From: Eutrigla gurnardus
Taxonomy: Eukaryota > Chordata > Actinopteri > Perciformes > Triglidae
Reading direction: 5' to 3'
Assembly: GCA_963514095.1 (NCBI GenBank)
Contig: OY741264.1
Span: 31,093,598 to 31,157,597 of the forward strand
Length of the DNA: 64,000 nt
The first letter of the stretch is position 1. Every line of letters begins with the position of its first letter. A model generated the notes under the pieces. The model did not search any database. It was not told the origin of the DNA and saw nothing but the letters and a program-made list of their open reading frames with translations. The position numbers and the translations under genes are program-made. Of this stretch, positions 38,999-51,478 are shown piece after piece.

Positions 38999-41900
38999 CT
39001 ATCCACCGATCCAAAGCTTTCAATCCATTTGCAACGGGCTGAAATGAGCGAGCCATGTTTATGACTGGAATTTCTGATTGCATCTTAACAAATGCTTCAC
39101 TAGAACTAACTCATTATTGCTGTTTTTTCCGACACTGTCGGCGTCGGCTTGTCACGTTTGAATTGTGCATTCTATGAGCACGCGTCGTATAATCGAGACC
39201 GGAGAACAAACAAGTCACATTTTATCGCCACGCAATATTTTCCCACATTAAATTAGATTTTTAGCTAACAAACACATCACTGGCACATTCAGCAGACACG
39301 CATTCAGCCGGAGTCACATTTGTATGCCTGCTGACTATCCGTCACTTTAGCTGCTACTTTATGTTCACCAGCTGTACACCGACTTTGTCGTGTGGAGCTG
39401 GTACGGCTCTTTTTTTTTTTTTTCTCCTAAAAAACATCTGCCAGCTGTGGCTTTTGGCCGTGTGTTAACTTAGGCTGAGGTTAAGTTGATTATATTCACT
39501 TCAACACTATAAAATTGCCTGCGTTTGCACAAAGACGGCTGCATATACTTAATGGGTGAAATTGCAAAACAGACTTTGAGATGCTCTTAGTTGTATGAGT
39601 CACGTTCACTCCCACAGTCTGAAGCAGACCAATATAAATCCGTGATAAGATATTGAATTGCCTGCCAACACTGAAGCAAAGTGATCGTGTGGAATCTATA
39701 GGATCGGGTTCTTACCTATACACTTAGATAGAGTATAATTTAAGAAATAATAGGCACGCTGGATTGTGAACTCACTCCACTACCTCCATCTCAGGGGGAA
39801 AGAGCTCAAAGGGTTCTGTTCGTCAGCTGTAATATTAGGATTCTATTCAAATGTGACAACTGATCAAATGTGTATGATCTCTTTATTCCTGCACTAGTAA
39901 TGGAATGATGAACAGCGGTAAAATGATTAAGACAACGCAACACGCGCCCAACACAGCGGAGCGTATGCTCGCACAAAGAAAACAGCTAAACACAATCAAA
40001 GCAGTGCCGCTGTTCTTCTTTTTTTTTTCACGCAGCGCTTTGCTGCATGCTGTCATATGCTTAATATTCTGTGACATAGCAGTCTACATAACCCTGAACA
40101 ATAGCCAATTTTCTCACAGTAGGATCAAATGGGGATCATCAAAGCCAAGGTAATGTGTTTACAGAAGGATTTAAGTTTAACTCCCAGTTCAAATGGAGTC
40201 ATGCTGGCAAATCGCACGTTGGAGTGAGTTACAATCAGCAACTACTGTGGGAGACACGCAATAGGTCTGTTCTAATGGAAGCATAGTGTTTTGTTCCAGA
40301 GTGTATTTAATTGAGATATGTTGCAATAAAAAAGAAATGCAAAAATATGAATGCTTTCACCAATCTTGCTAGCTAGCTCTTATCGGTCATATCTCACGTT
40401 GTCTGGAGAGGAAGGCGGGCAGATCAGTCACGTGACCTAAAAGTTTGCTACCTCAGAATGTATTCAGCCACCTTTTCTAACGCGAGATGCATGAAGACCT
40501 ACGAATGGAAACACGTCCTGTGAATAATGTCACCTCCTTCCGAGGGCTCTGTCGGGTCTCTCATGGTTTATTTTTTTCGCATGTTTGAGTTTACCTCCTA
40601 ATTATAGACGTGTTATTTACGGCTACAATTAGGGCACTTCTGCACATAACAGTTCATTTGCGATGCCCCAGAAAGGCATAATATATAAAGTGTCCGGAAA
40701 ACATCCAGGGTGATACTATTAAAGCATTCTCTGAAACAAGATCCATCTGGCAGCCAGATGCTGCCACATAATGGGTAACATCAACCACCTTGAAAGGGAA
40801 ATAGTGAGTGATTGTGTTAAAGATTTCCAGACGACGTGTTGGTACAGTGTCTGCTGGACGGCGAGGTGACAGACGGAGGCGGATCTGTCACAGGATACTC
40901 AAATTTGCGTTCTACAAATGTATTCAGAAGGTCACAGTCCTGCTGCGCTGCGGCAGGCGGCCTTCCTCATTTAAATTTAATAATAACAGCTTTATGCAAA
41001 ATATGAGGCAGTCGGGGGCTGTTATGGAGGCCTGAGGTTGCCTCGTGTTTATGCTCCTGGCTGGGGTCGGGCTCCGTTATCCCGGAAACTACGATGAAAT
41101 ACAGTGGAGCAATCACAGTGGAAATAGTGCATATAGTCTCTTCTCTTCCCATGCATCTGTCTGTCTGTTCATCTCTTCATTCTGTCTCATTTCGGTTCCT
41201 TTTCCAGAAGAACCGACATGTTGGTTTATTGTCTTTCTGTGTTGTGAAACCTTAAATGACTGGGGAAGTACAAAATCATCCTCTGAAATCGTATTCTTGC
41301 TCTGTACCAACACCAAGGCTGATACATTCCTTCAAATAAACCACGGCAAAGAACTTGAAGAAAGCCTTTCAAAGACACTATTGGAACGAATGGTCTTAGT
41401 TTCCTTGTATAGCAGAAAAACAAGAGGAAAATGCCATGGCAACTTCATATTTGTACTGTAGCCGGTGATTATTGGCTGAGTGATTTGGAGTGAAAACCTC
41501 TCAAAATCTCCTATTGTGCTCTCTATGGAGGGCTGTAAGAGGCTTGTCTGAGGTAAAATTGCCTTTAGCATGGCATTCAGCCCATTCTTTTCAAATCCAG
41601 TCCAAAACATCTTCTAATCCCTGATGGCGAGTCGGGGATAAAGGTTTGTGTAATTTCCAGCTGATCCTACTTGACTTTCAAGAGGAATGGGTGTTAATGA
41701 AGAAAGGAGCCTCTTTTGTAGTATCACTGTTCGACTTTGTCAATGAACCAAGAAACAGATCTGCATGCTCAGACTGCATAACAGGTTAAATACACTGCTG
41801 GGGTTCACCAACATGTTTTTTGAATATATCGATCGGGATCATTTAGGTGTTTAAACATCCCCGTCGTGGATCTGAAGGATCCTGTTGATTAGCAGGATGA

Positions 41901-42759
41901 ATAATACGATACGATCTTGATATGATAATAAATAATGTAATGCAATGCAAAATAAAAGCATCTTTGAATGGCAAATTCAAACTCCGTTAAGCAATGGTTT
42001 TCCTTACCGACACTGAATCAAATGAGTCCGCAAAAGGGTCATTAGTACTTGTGAATGAATAGCCGAGTCTGCAGCTCTGAGCAGCTTGCAGCCTCTTCCA
42101 GTTGAGTCTTTTGGTTCACCTGACTGGTTGAGTCCCTCCGGCTCTCACTGACCCCCCTCCCCGCCCCTCATGTAAAACCGTGGGCAGCTGCTCCCAGATC
42201 AAAAGCTTCCAGCTCTAAAGCTCCCACACACTGGTTGCACGCTACCTGCCCAGTGTGAAACAGCTGAGTCGTAGTAGTCGGTATCTATTTGGAGAGTCGA
42301 GAGCCTGGTAATGACACAGAAACCCATTGTTAGCACAATTTGCAAAGCCAAACACGGGGCCAAAATGAAAGTGATCACTAGACCGTTTCTCAGAATAAAC
42401 TGAAGAACAAGAATTTCATTTGTTAGTCACAAGAACACCACGGTACTAAAAGTCTGGGACTTTGTTTAAATTTAATGCTAAACCGTAACAATTCCCTGCC
42501 ACCATTCACCTACAGTGCAGCATGCCGGGACATTCAAAGTTAATTTTATTTTTAGAAACTGCTGTGCAACGTACAGGAACTAACCGCCTAAAGCTGGAGG
42601 TCAACGGTTCCAAATGCGATGATTTGTGTCAAAGGCAACCGAGACAGATTGACTTATTATCACACTGACATACATTCAACGTACAATAAAGACGGAGAAT
42701 GCTGAGGAACTGTCAGTTCTCAGATTGTAGTAAAACGGGGTTTTTTTTATGCGAGCATG

Positions 42760-42816
42760 GCTGACACCCACGTTTCGACAGGAGTCTTCTCCAGGGCGTG
42801 ATACGTAGGTGTCAGC
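42760..42816. repeat. Long hairpin: 14-bp inverted repeat with inner stem
   Basis: GCTGACACCCACGT (42,760-42,773) pairs with ACGTAGGTGTCAGC (42,803-42,816) with one mismatch that is a G:U pair in RNA of the minus strand. The 29-base loop holds a second stem, GGAG-TCTT-CTCC (42,781-42,792). On the minus strand the loop reads CTGGAGAAGACTCCTGTCGA followed by AACGT, similar to a CTGAxGAAG...GTCGAAACGT signature I associate with repeat-element termini in vertebrates. The element family is not assigned. Confidence 0.6.
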
Positions 42817-45800
42817 TCAGAAGTGTTGACTGCTCAGGATTTCCCCCTTTGTTTTAGTACATGCCTGCAGCCGTCCACTTCATGCAGCAACTTTGTTTGC
42901 CAAGCGTGATGTTTTAATGATTTTTCTTTCTTTTAAAGAATAAAAAATAAATGTTTTGATAGCTCTCCGGGTGTTCATATCTGAGATGCGAACATACTTT
43001 ATGGATTTTTCAAAGACAAAGGCGGTAAGGATTCGAAAGAGTCTTTGTCTGAGTGTTCAGGCATAATGTGCTCTGTTCATGTGTGGTTGTTGGCATGTTG
43101 ACAACATTTCTGAACGTGGAGAATGCACAGAGAGCTGCATATCCATCAATATTAACACATTGCACCAACATGATTAAAGACGACTTGCTTGTTTTCTTGT
43201 GATTGTACTTCAGGTTACCACTATATCATGTTTACATGCTTTAATGCATCAACAAACACACATTTTCCCATCAGGCTGTGCCGCAGCAGCTTTTCTCAAC
43301 CTCTCTCTGAAAAACTACCTGCCCCGCCCTCCTAAAAATGCCCAGTCTGCTCTGATTGGTCAGCTGGCCCATGCTGTTGTAATGGTCAGCAACGTCACCA
43401 CCCTTACCATAATAATACGTTTTGTACTGCTGAGGATTATAGAAATAAATACAAACACAAAATAATAAATACATGTAGCCACTTCTTCCTCAACTCCATA
43501 CAAAGGACATTTACGTTTTCACAGCAGAAAACTGCCTCCACGCTCCGCTCCACTCATGCTAGCTTTGTTTGAATGCATCACCACTTTGCGGAAGAAAAGG
43601 CAACGATTTCAATTGAGTTTGTCTAAAGCAGTTCAGGAGCAGAGTAACTCCCTTTGGAGCTCTGGAGACCTTTTACATGCACACAAACTATACAACACAC
43701 TAAAGGGGATAAATCAGAACGGCATAATAGGTCCTATTTAAGGCGAGCAAGCTGGAAATGGTGCCTTTGTTGCAGCTACAAGCGGTGCATCGAAGTGTAG
43801 AAAGCTTGCCTTTCTTGTTGTTTTCTGTTTTGTTGCCGTGTCTAGTGGCAAGCACTGTGGTACTGGCTCTTTTCTCTGTACTTGTTCTTGCGGTGATCCA
43901 CATGCGTTCTTTTGTCTGGTATTGTAATTCCTAAGTGGCCCTTTCCACAGCAGACATTTGATTTGTCCCAGTAGGAAAAGTTGTTGTTACTTATTACGCA
44001 GACGACGGCGTCACAATGCTACGGCCGTGAAACTAACACGACTATGTGTTATTCAGCCAACGCTATCATTTCCCCCAACTGTGACATGCCAAAATGTCTT
44101 CCTTGAAATAGTGGGCACTTTTATAAAATAAATGTTGCTACCGCCAATGATGAACTACAGCTTATCGGATGCATCGACTAGTATAAGGTGCATTGCAAAA
44201 GATGGAGGATCAAAGACGTTTAGTCTCATCCACTGAACACACAGGAGACGAGAGGAGCCTTCTTGAAGCTGGTTACTTCCAGATCACTGGTATCGAGGAT
44301 GAACACATGAGATGGATGCAATTCCTACTGACTTGCTATTGGCCAGCAGGATTGGGATGCCTTTTGAACGCAGCGCCGCTCCTGTGGAGGCTCATGCACA
44401 GTCTGCGATCTGAACAAGAGGGAGTATGCAGCTACGGCAGAAGGAGCATGAACAAATCCTCTCCCAAAGCCCTGTTAAAAGCTCACATCTATCACTGCTG
44501 CATTGTGCAAGAAATACCACGCTGAGAAAATAGTATTCAAATGTATTTAAGCAAATGCAAAGAACCGCTTTCCACGGTACAGTTGTTTGTTTGCATTATA
44601 TCTGGGAGTAAATAAGTATGACATTACAACAACCTGCTTGGCCGGCCTCCACCACTGCCAGCCATGATTCATGACAAGTGGATGAATGCCGTGTTGGTTG
44701 GAGTGCAGCAAAAGGTAGAGTCAAACAGACAGCCTAATGGAGGCTGTTGTTTTCCATTAACCACGGTGCTGTTTAGGTAGAGAACAGTCCCCTATGATCA
44801 ACTATTCAATGTCCCCCGGCATCTTCAACACATTAATCTACGGTGTCACCTGTCAAACTGAAAACTACCCAACAAGAATGTCAAAAGCCTCCGTATCTGC
44901 CGGGATGTGTTGGATAAGTACCTTTTAGCCTTGAGGCTTGTTTGTTTTTATCCAATCACAGACCTCTGATCCACATCACTCCAAAACTAATACTACCATT
45001 CGGGTAAATTCGTCGACATTTTCTGTCCAAGCAACTGATTTTATCGTTCTCAATCCACGGCTCCTCTCTCTACTATCTTTTATGCCAAACAGGGATGGCA
45101 CGATATAAGATTCTACTGGAGATCGGGATGAAAAATCTTGGAAATCACCCATGAGTGACTTCAAAAAGCTGTCAGACTTTAAAAATACAGGAAGTATCAT
45201 GTAATAAAAAACAGACATAATGTTGCCATCCTTTATTTATGCAAAGAGACCCACTGACAGACAGACCCACATTATGCTTGTATGTGAATTATGTTCCTGA
45301 ACACTCATTTATAAAAAAAACATGCTGAATGGCTCACTCCAGTGGCAAGCACATCTCTGATAAACACAAGATTTAAAGTGTGTGACTCTTTGTGGAGAAA
45401 TCTTCCACATTTATCGATCAAATCAATTGATTCATAGACAAAACGCCACGAGTAGTTGACTCAGACTTTTCTTTGGTTTCGGCTGGTGTTAACATTTTGG
45501 ATTCAGTTGTTTTAGTTCTGAACACTCATTATGCTGGATTATGAGGCGTGCAATGTTTGAAGTAGGGTTTGTTTTTGAAGGAAGCTGTCAGATCACGACC
45601 GTGTGAGAATTTACCGCGTGTTATGGAAATGTACAAATTGACACCCGTAACGGAATATCGTCGAACATTTAATTTTATTTTTTTGCATGAACCGTTCCTT
45701 CAAAAAGAAGCTCCTGTGTTTTTGCTTGTCCTCCGCTGTGATCACTGGAATTATCCGGTCTCCTATAATCTCTCTTGACCTCTGCAAAATAAGTGTAGAT

Positions 45801-47664
45801 GTGATGTGTGCAATTACTTCTGAGGCATAAGTGTGTGCTTTCTGGCTGAGAAACCTGCTAGTTAGAGGAGACTGCTGTCAAAAAAAATGAAAAGAAATAA
45901 TAGAAAGAAAGTAAGAAAGAGAGCGGGTGTTTGCTGACCCCAAACAGGTGTGTTTCTGCATCTCAACGGGAGGAGTTCCTGTACACGCACAGAACCATTT
46001 TGTCCTTCTTTTAAGCATTTGATCCTGGCATGTAGGACATTCACGCCATGCAGTTCCTTTTATTCGGGTGTGCCAGGGTTGTTACCTTTATCTCCAGCTT
46101 CCATGGAGGATTTGTTTTCATAGGATTTCTCATATCTGAGCGCTCATTCCTCTGGAGGCTGGAGATTAGCTCTCGGTGCAGTTCTTAAGTGTCTTTGTTT
46201 ACCCAGCAAGTATTTAATCATGATTGCTGGTTATTGTATATTTGTAATGTCACCACTCTTGGTGTGTTAACCTGTCGCCCCGTCCACATCCACGCAACAC
46301 ACGCTACAAATTTGGCTTCCATTTAAATATTTAAATATCTAATATGACGCAATTCATTTGTGGCTATTAGATGAAAACAATTCTTCTAAATAACATCACA
46401 TATTGCTCTACGGTGTCCTATAAGAGACTGGTTCACTGCAAACGTCCACAAACATTATCATTCATACGCAGCCAACAAGATTTTGCTGTTTGTTTGCTTT
46501 TTGACTTTTCAGTGTTTGCCTCATATTTGTCTGCTGAACACAAACATACCGGTGGACCCGATCTCTCTCGTCTTTTTAAATCCTATTGATGTTTGCTACT
46601 TTGTAACTGTAGCTTCGTTTTGGTTCCATCCGCTATTCTTTAAACAAGTTGTGTAATAATGAAAGCTGTTGGGGAAATATTTGCTGACAACAAGCGACGA
46701 GGTGTGAATTAACACATTGTTCAAGAGGTCCTCTGGAGAGTGTAATCATTTATGAGCGCCATGAACACAAGTGAAATATAAGGTGAGCCTTTATTGATGA
46801 GATGAGCCTTTATTGATTCCCTAAAGTAAACGGTTACACAGTGAATATGTCTAGGGCTTTTATTGTGACAGGGAGGGGAGAAAGGATAGGATCTAGTATG
46901 CACAACCTTTGCCAAGGTTGAAAAGAGAAATGAAGTTTGCCGTCTTTGTTTTTCAACAACAGAGACCACTCATTTTCAAAACGTCTGTTCTGAACTTCCT
47001 CAATGGTTGACATCTTTTAGAAGCGGTATACAAGCTTAGAAAAAGAGACTTTGTTCCAAAAAACAAAAAAATATTCAATGGTGAAATATTGATGACAAAA
47101 ACAACAACAATAAAATATTTCAATTTCAAATGACCGTATGAAAGAAAGGCCTCCAATGGTATTTCCTTAAGATAATGCTCAAATGTTTGGAAAATAACAT
47201 TCATGACCTTCATGAAAAATAAGAGCTGGGCGATGTGACTGAAATCTTCTAGTTTTATTATTATTATTATTATAATTGGATCCCAATAAGCAGCCTTTGT
47301 CAGCTATGAGGACGGGGAAAAAAAGAGACAAATCTCTGCCAAAACTGCATGCACATCGAGCAAAACAAAAAGCTAAATAATTTAATAAGTGAAGGGAAAA
47401 TACTCTCAGTACACGAGCTGCATTGATGATTCGTGACAGCGGTCATGAGTTGAAACTATCCTGCAGGGACACGGCGGACTTACACAGAACAGTTTCCAGT
47501 TCTCCCTTTAATGTAAATATCCCAAAGGCCCTTTCAACATTATGCAGCACAACAAGCATATTTAACAATACGTAAAAACAACCAAAGGGCACGCATGCAC
47601 TCATGCGTGTAGCTGCTCATTTGTCGATGTGAGAGGAGACGCAGAGATTCAAGGCAACAACACA

Positions 47665-47735
47665 CTAATGGTGAGCTGAGACATGCTTTTGAGAGAAGAC
47701 TATGACGGGGTGCGAGGTCCATAGAGGAAATGCAA
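47665..47735 (+). repeat. Dispersed repeat, copy A
   Basis: About 89% identical over 71 bases by eye to 48,673-48,743 in the same orientation. The shared core is CTAATGGTGAGCTGAGACA followed by TTTGAGAGAAGAC. Confidence 0.8.
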
Positions 47736-47974
47736 GCAATCAAGCAGGCAGAAACACTTATCTCCATCACAGGATTTGTTTTAGATCTATTTATAAAGTA
47801 AAAGAAAAGCATTTCAGGAAAACAATTAATAGCCGGTAAAATACACAGAACATTCTCACAGCAATGTGTCAAAAATCGCAGCTTGATCAGTGGTGAAAAG
47901 CTTCAAACTAATCTTTTGAATGTGTTGGTCGTGACATGCATGGTGCCTTTTCAAAAATAAACTTCCATCGTCAC

Positions 47975-48205
47975 AGGAAGTTAGGTTTAGGTAACAAAAC
48001 CACTTATTAGGTTCAGGGAAAAGAGCTCATGTGACGAGTGAGTGACTAACAACTCGTGTGACTCGCGAGTGACAAGCGAGTCCTGTGAATGGTGACTCAC
48101 GACACTAACGACTCAAGTGGCTAACGTGTGACAAACGGGTCACATGACTCACGAGAACCACATGACTAATAACACAAAAAAAACTCAGGTAACTAACAAC
48201 GCTGT
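47975..48205. repeat. Dispersed repeat with degenerate ACTCGTGTGAC units
   Basis: It begins AGTTAGGTTTAGGTAACAAA then ACCACTTATTAGGTTCAGGG, a motif frequent in fish repeats. There follows a run of diverged units built on GTGACTAACNACTCG and its variants between about 48,015 and 48,160. A short related piece (GTCACATGAGTCGCTAGGCA, then CGTGACTCG) lies at 58,513-58,541. Confidence 0.65.
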
Positions 48206-48672
48206 AGGATTTCATCGTGTATCAGTGAATTTCCATTATCAGGATAATCATAACTATTGTCTAGCTCGCTGTTATGGTAGAGAAAATAGAGCCTGACTCA
48301 AAAACATACAGGATACAGAAATACATTTTTAAAATGTATTCGTTGTGCATTATTCAGGGAGACCATATGCTCCATAATCATCTCATTGTTCACTTTTTGT
48401 CTTATTTAATAGCAATATCATTTGTTCAGGGAGTCCAGTGTCTTTCGCTGCCATATTAAGAGATTTAAGCACATTTTGATGATTATAGGGATAATATCAT
48501 GAATTGCAATTATCCGGCCAGGATAATCGTGACATGAAATCTGCTAACTCGTGCTTTATACCAAGTCAACCGGTCCATCCTGTAACGGCTGCGTCAGACA
48601 CCGGGGAGCACTGACCGAGCTGCGTCATTTGGCGCGGTTGGGAGTGAGAATGGGTTGAAATTCAATATAGAG

Positions 48673-48743
48673 CTAATGGTGAGCTGAGACAAGCATTTGA
48701 GAGAAGACCATGACAGGGTGAGAGGTCCATGGAGAAAATGGAA
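48673..48743 (+). repeat. Dispersed repeat, copy B
   Basis: Direct-orientation partner of 47,665-47,735. The flanking sequence at 48,585-48,672 (ACGGCTGCGTCAGACACCGG, then AGCTGCGTCATTTGGCGCGG) looks like part of the same fish repeat, with no equivalent next to copy A. Confidence 0.8.
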
Positions 48744-51439
48744 GCGGTCATAGAAGGGCACGGAAGAGAAACGGCTTCCACTCATACTTCTCCCATGAAC
48801 ATAACCATCAAAAGGAGGAATTGAAAGAATCGGCGTACGTGGAGCGAGAGATCAAGAGCTGAAATGGATTGTTTTTCCCCTTGAAAGAAGACCTTAAACC
48901 CCACTCTAAACATGCACAAGCTAAAAACTGTGTAAAAGGTAGAAATAAAGGTTATTTCTCGCTTTTTTGATTTCCGAATTTCAGCTGGAGGTCAAAACAA
49001 TGTGGCGACACGGCGAGCAGATCTGAGCTGTAAGGCCAGATTACACAGATAGTACCCCTGCCCTTACTACACTCTGAATCATAAATCATGCATGCTACTC
49101 TGGTAAGGAAATCGCCACTGCATTTGCCTTGGCTTGTTTTTTCGATTAGCAAGGACATCAGTGGGCCTCATCTACATCCCTGTGCTCGACTCGACAAGAT
49201 AAAAATCACATTCTGTGTTCGAGAGATAAACATGTCACCCGTATTCTGCTTTGAGTGCCTCGGTAATATTTCATCTCACGTAAAGGTTTAGCATCTGTCA
49301 CGATGGATCAAGTTTAAAATGCTCTGTTTTTTAGAAAATATTTAATCATCCGATGGGACGAGTCTGCACGCCATCCCCCTGCAAATTCACCTAATCAGTG
49401 AGAGACGTCCACAAAGGATCTACGGATGGACGCCGGAGCTTTCAATCTGACAGTGTGCCTTATACAAAGCTCGATACGCACTGGACTGACACCCAGACGG
49501 GTCTGACATAAGCAGCCAACAGAAATTAAGTGTAGGCAGTGAAAATGGAAGCTACTTATCGTCCACTAGAACGAGTCAGAGCACAATACGGCTTCAGCCC
49601 CATGAATTCATTTAACTTAGAGTGATGTTTAATTTACGCTTGTGCAATAAAAGCAGATCTTCCCGATTGAGATCAGTCTTTTGTAATGCAACAAAAGCGT
49701 AGACAGACAGCCAGAGTGGTTCTAAAAAGGCACTACACCGATCATTTCGAGCACTCTTACCAAAACACTTTTGTGGTGAATGAGTAACAGACGGTATATA
49801 CGGTGTCGATTCCACTCCCACGTATAACAACATGCTGCATTATCCTCTCAGTGAGATTTCCACTTTGAAATTCAAAAGACATCGCTGTTTGTTTAATTTA
49901 ATTACGTCTCTATTGTAAAGTAATATACTACTCGTTTTTCACACCAATGTTTTTTTTTAGATCGTTTTCCATTCCGATAAAAATGCCAACGTAACAACCA
50001 ATCACAGTGTAATTTCTCTTACTTTACATGAGCCTCTTCGACGTGTCCCACCAATATAGCTGCTACTGCAATAGCGTGATTGATGCAAGAAGTAGAGCCT
50101 GAAGGTTTTAGCAAGTTAAAGTTGAGCTGAAACGGCATTTCAGGAGTATCTATCTTCCGTACCGTGACGCATTTCAGAGTGAAGCAGGTTAGGCAGACGA
50201 GAATTTGATTTGATCGTTGAAAAGATAAGCTCTCGACCTTCTCTGGCGATTGACAGATGGATGGATGTTGCGTTATTATTGGTTGGAATTGGTTGGTCCG
50301 AGCTGATGTAAGCATGCGTCATATTCTGTTTTCAGGAATATATCGGATTTTGATATAAAAATGCAAAAAGGAAAGACTTTTTTGTCATTTTTTGGCATGT
50401 ACTATTAAATAGGTGCACAATATGACAGAGGATGTGATCTAAAAGGGTTTAAAAGGCATTTTTCATTTCAACTCGACTTTTTCCCCTGGGTCAAAATCAA
50501 ATAGGGATTTAAAGTTCTCTGACAATCTCCCTCTCTCCATTTATCACCGCTTGGCAGTAATCTCTGTTTTATATCACTGCAAGGTCAACAGTTCAACAGT
50601 GGCATGGGATGTGTTGAGTTTGCGAATGACTAGGGGAGTCGTGGCATTTTTCGGCTGCTAATTAAAGAGTTTGTACGAGCAGAGACTACGTGTCAGTGAC
50701 ATTGGCAATAAGTAATTATTTCCAGCATACTCAGAAGTTAGAAGCACAGCAGGCTGGTTATATTGTGAGACCAAACCCTTTCAATGATTGGCTGATTTTG
50801 TGTCTTGTGAGGAGAGTCGCCATAATGAAATGTTACGCAAGGAAAGGCTTATAGCTTTGTAAGTGTGTGCAGATAAAAGCAAAATTGGGATTTTCAACTG
50901 ATTCTTTTTCAAAGGCTTCATGAGAAGAGAAGAGTAAGAAATGCATTTAGCTCATACTGAGGATCGTGTTAGTGGCTATAAGGACTCATTAGCGTCAGAT
51001 AATGGTTCATCATTGTGAATACAATTGTGAAATGTTAGCATCACAAGGCTGGTAAATTAAATTTTAAATCTTTTTTTAAGGAAGGAAAACATTCAGGAAA
51101 ACCATTATTACACTAAAAAATATAATATATCCTCGTCATTTAATACATTTGGATAGATCCCGGCAGATATGTCAACAAATGGAAACTATAAATAGACATA
51201 CTGTAGCTTTTTCTTCCTGTCTTTGTGTTTGCACAGTGGGAAACATAGATACATATTCATTAATCATCAAACACATAAAGTGCTGAATGGGACACTGATT
51301 TGATGCATTTTTTATTTCTTAGAAAGAAATGACAGACATCATGTTCATAGCCTTTTGTTCGATCTTTCCTATCTGTTAAGATATGCTCAGGCATTATTCA
51401 GTTGTCATTGCCATTTGTGAACCACCACTCGACTCGACC

Positions 51440-51474
51440 AACTCCTCTTTTTCTGTGTCTCCCTAGGTAAGCAG
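51440..51474 (+). promoter_or_regulatory. lingo1: lingo1 3' splice site with adjoining donor-like GTAAGC (possible recursive site)
   Basis: A pyrimidine tract ending TCTCCCTAG (51,458-51,466) is followed at once by GTAAGC (51,467-51,472), so acceptor and donor consensus are back to back. CAG at 51,472-51,474 and TAG at 51,475-51,477 are alternative acceptors within 11 bases. Choice of TAG|GTAAGC keeps VSSR before the inner Met; the others trim it. Confidence 0.5.
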
Positions 51475-51478
51475 TAGG

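Larger units (their letters stand above)
37933..51466 (+). other. lingo1: Putative lingo1 intron (13.5 kb), no other gene seen
   Basis: It starts with GTAAGT and ends with a TCTCTTTTT..TCTCCCTAG-type tract. It holds GT repeats (38.9 kb), a 57-base hairpin (42.76 kb) and a cluster of dispersed repeats (47.6-48.8 kb). Open frames at 41,045-41,461 (138 codons) and 44,193-44,525 (110 codons) have no domain character. Repeat-free blocks at 38,600-38,880 and 50,500-50,740 could be regulatory. Confidence 0.45.

Noticed and set aside
38812..39083. His-Thr and Val-Cys repeat proteins on the two strands
   Set aside because: Translation of the GT microsatellite.
41045..41461. 138-codon + frame in the lingo1 intron
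   Set aside because: Low-complexity Ser/Phe/Cys-rich sequence without motifs; typical chance frame.
44193..44525. 110-codon + frame in the lingo1 intron
   Set aside because: No domain or family resemblance and no upstream promoter or splice logic.
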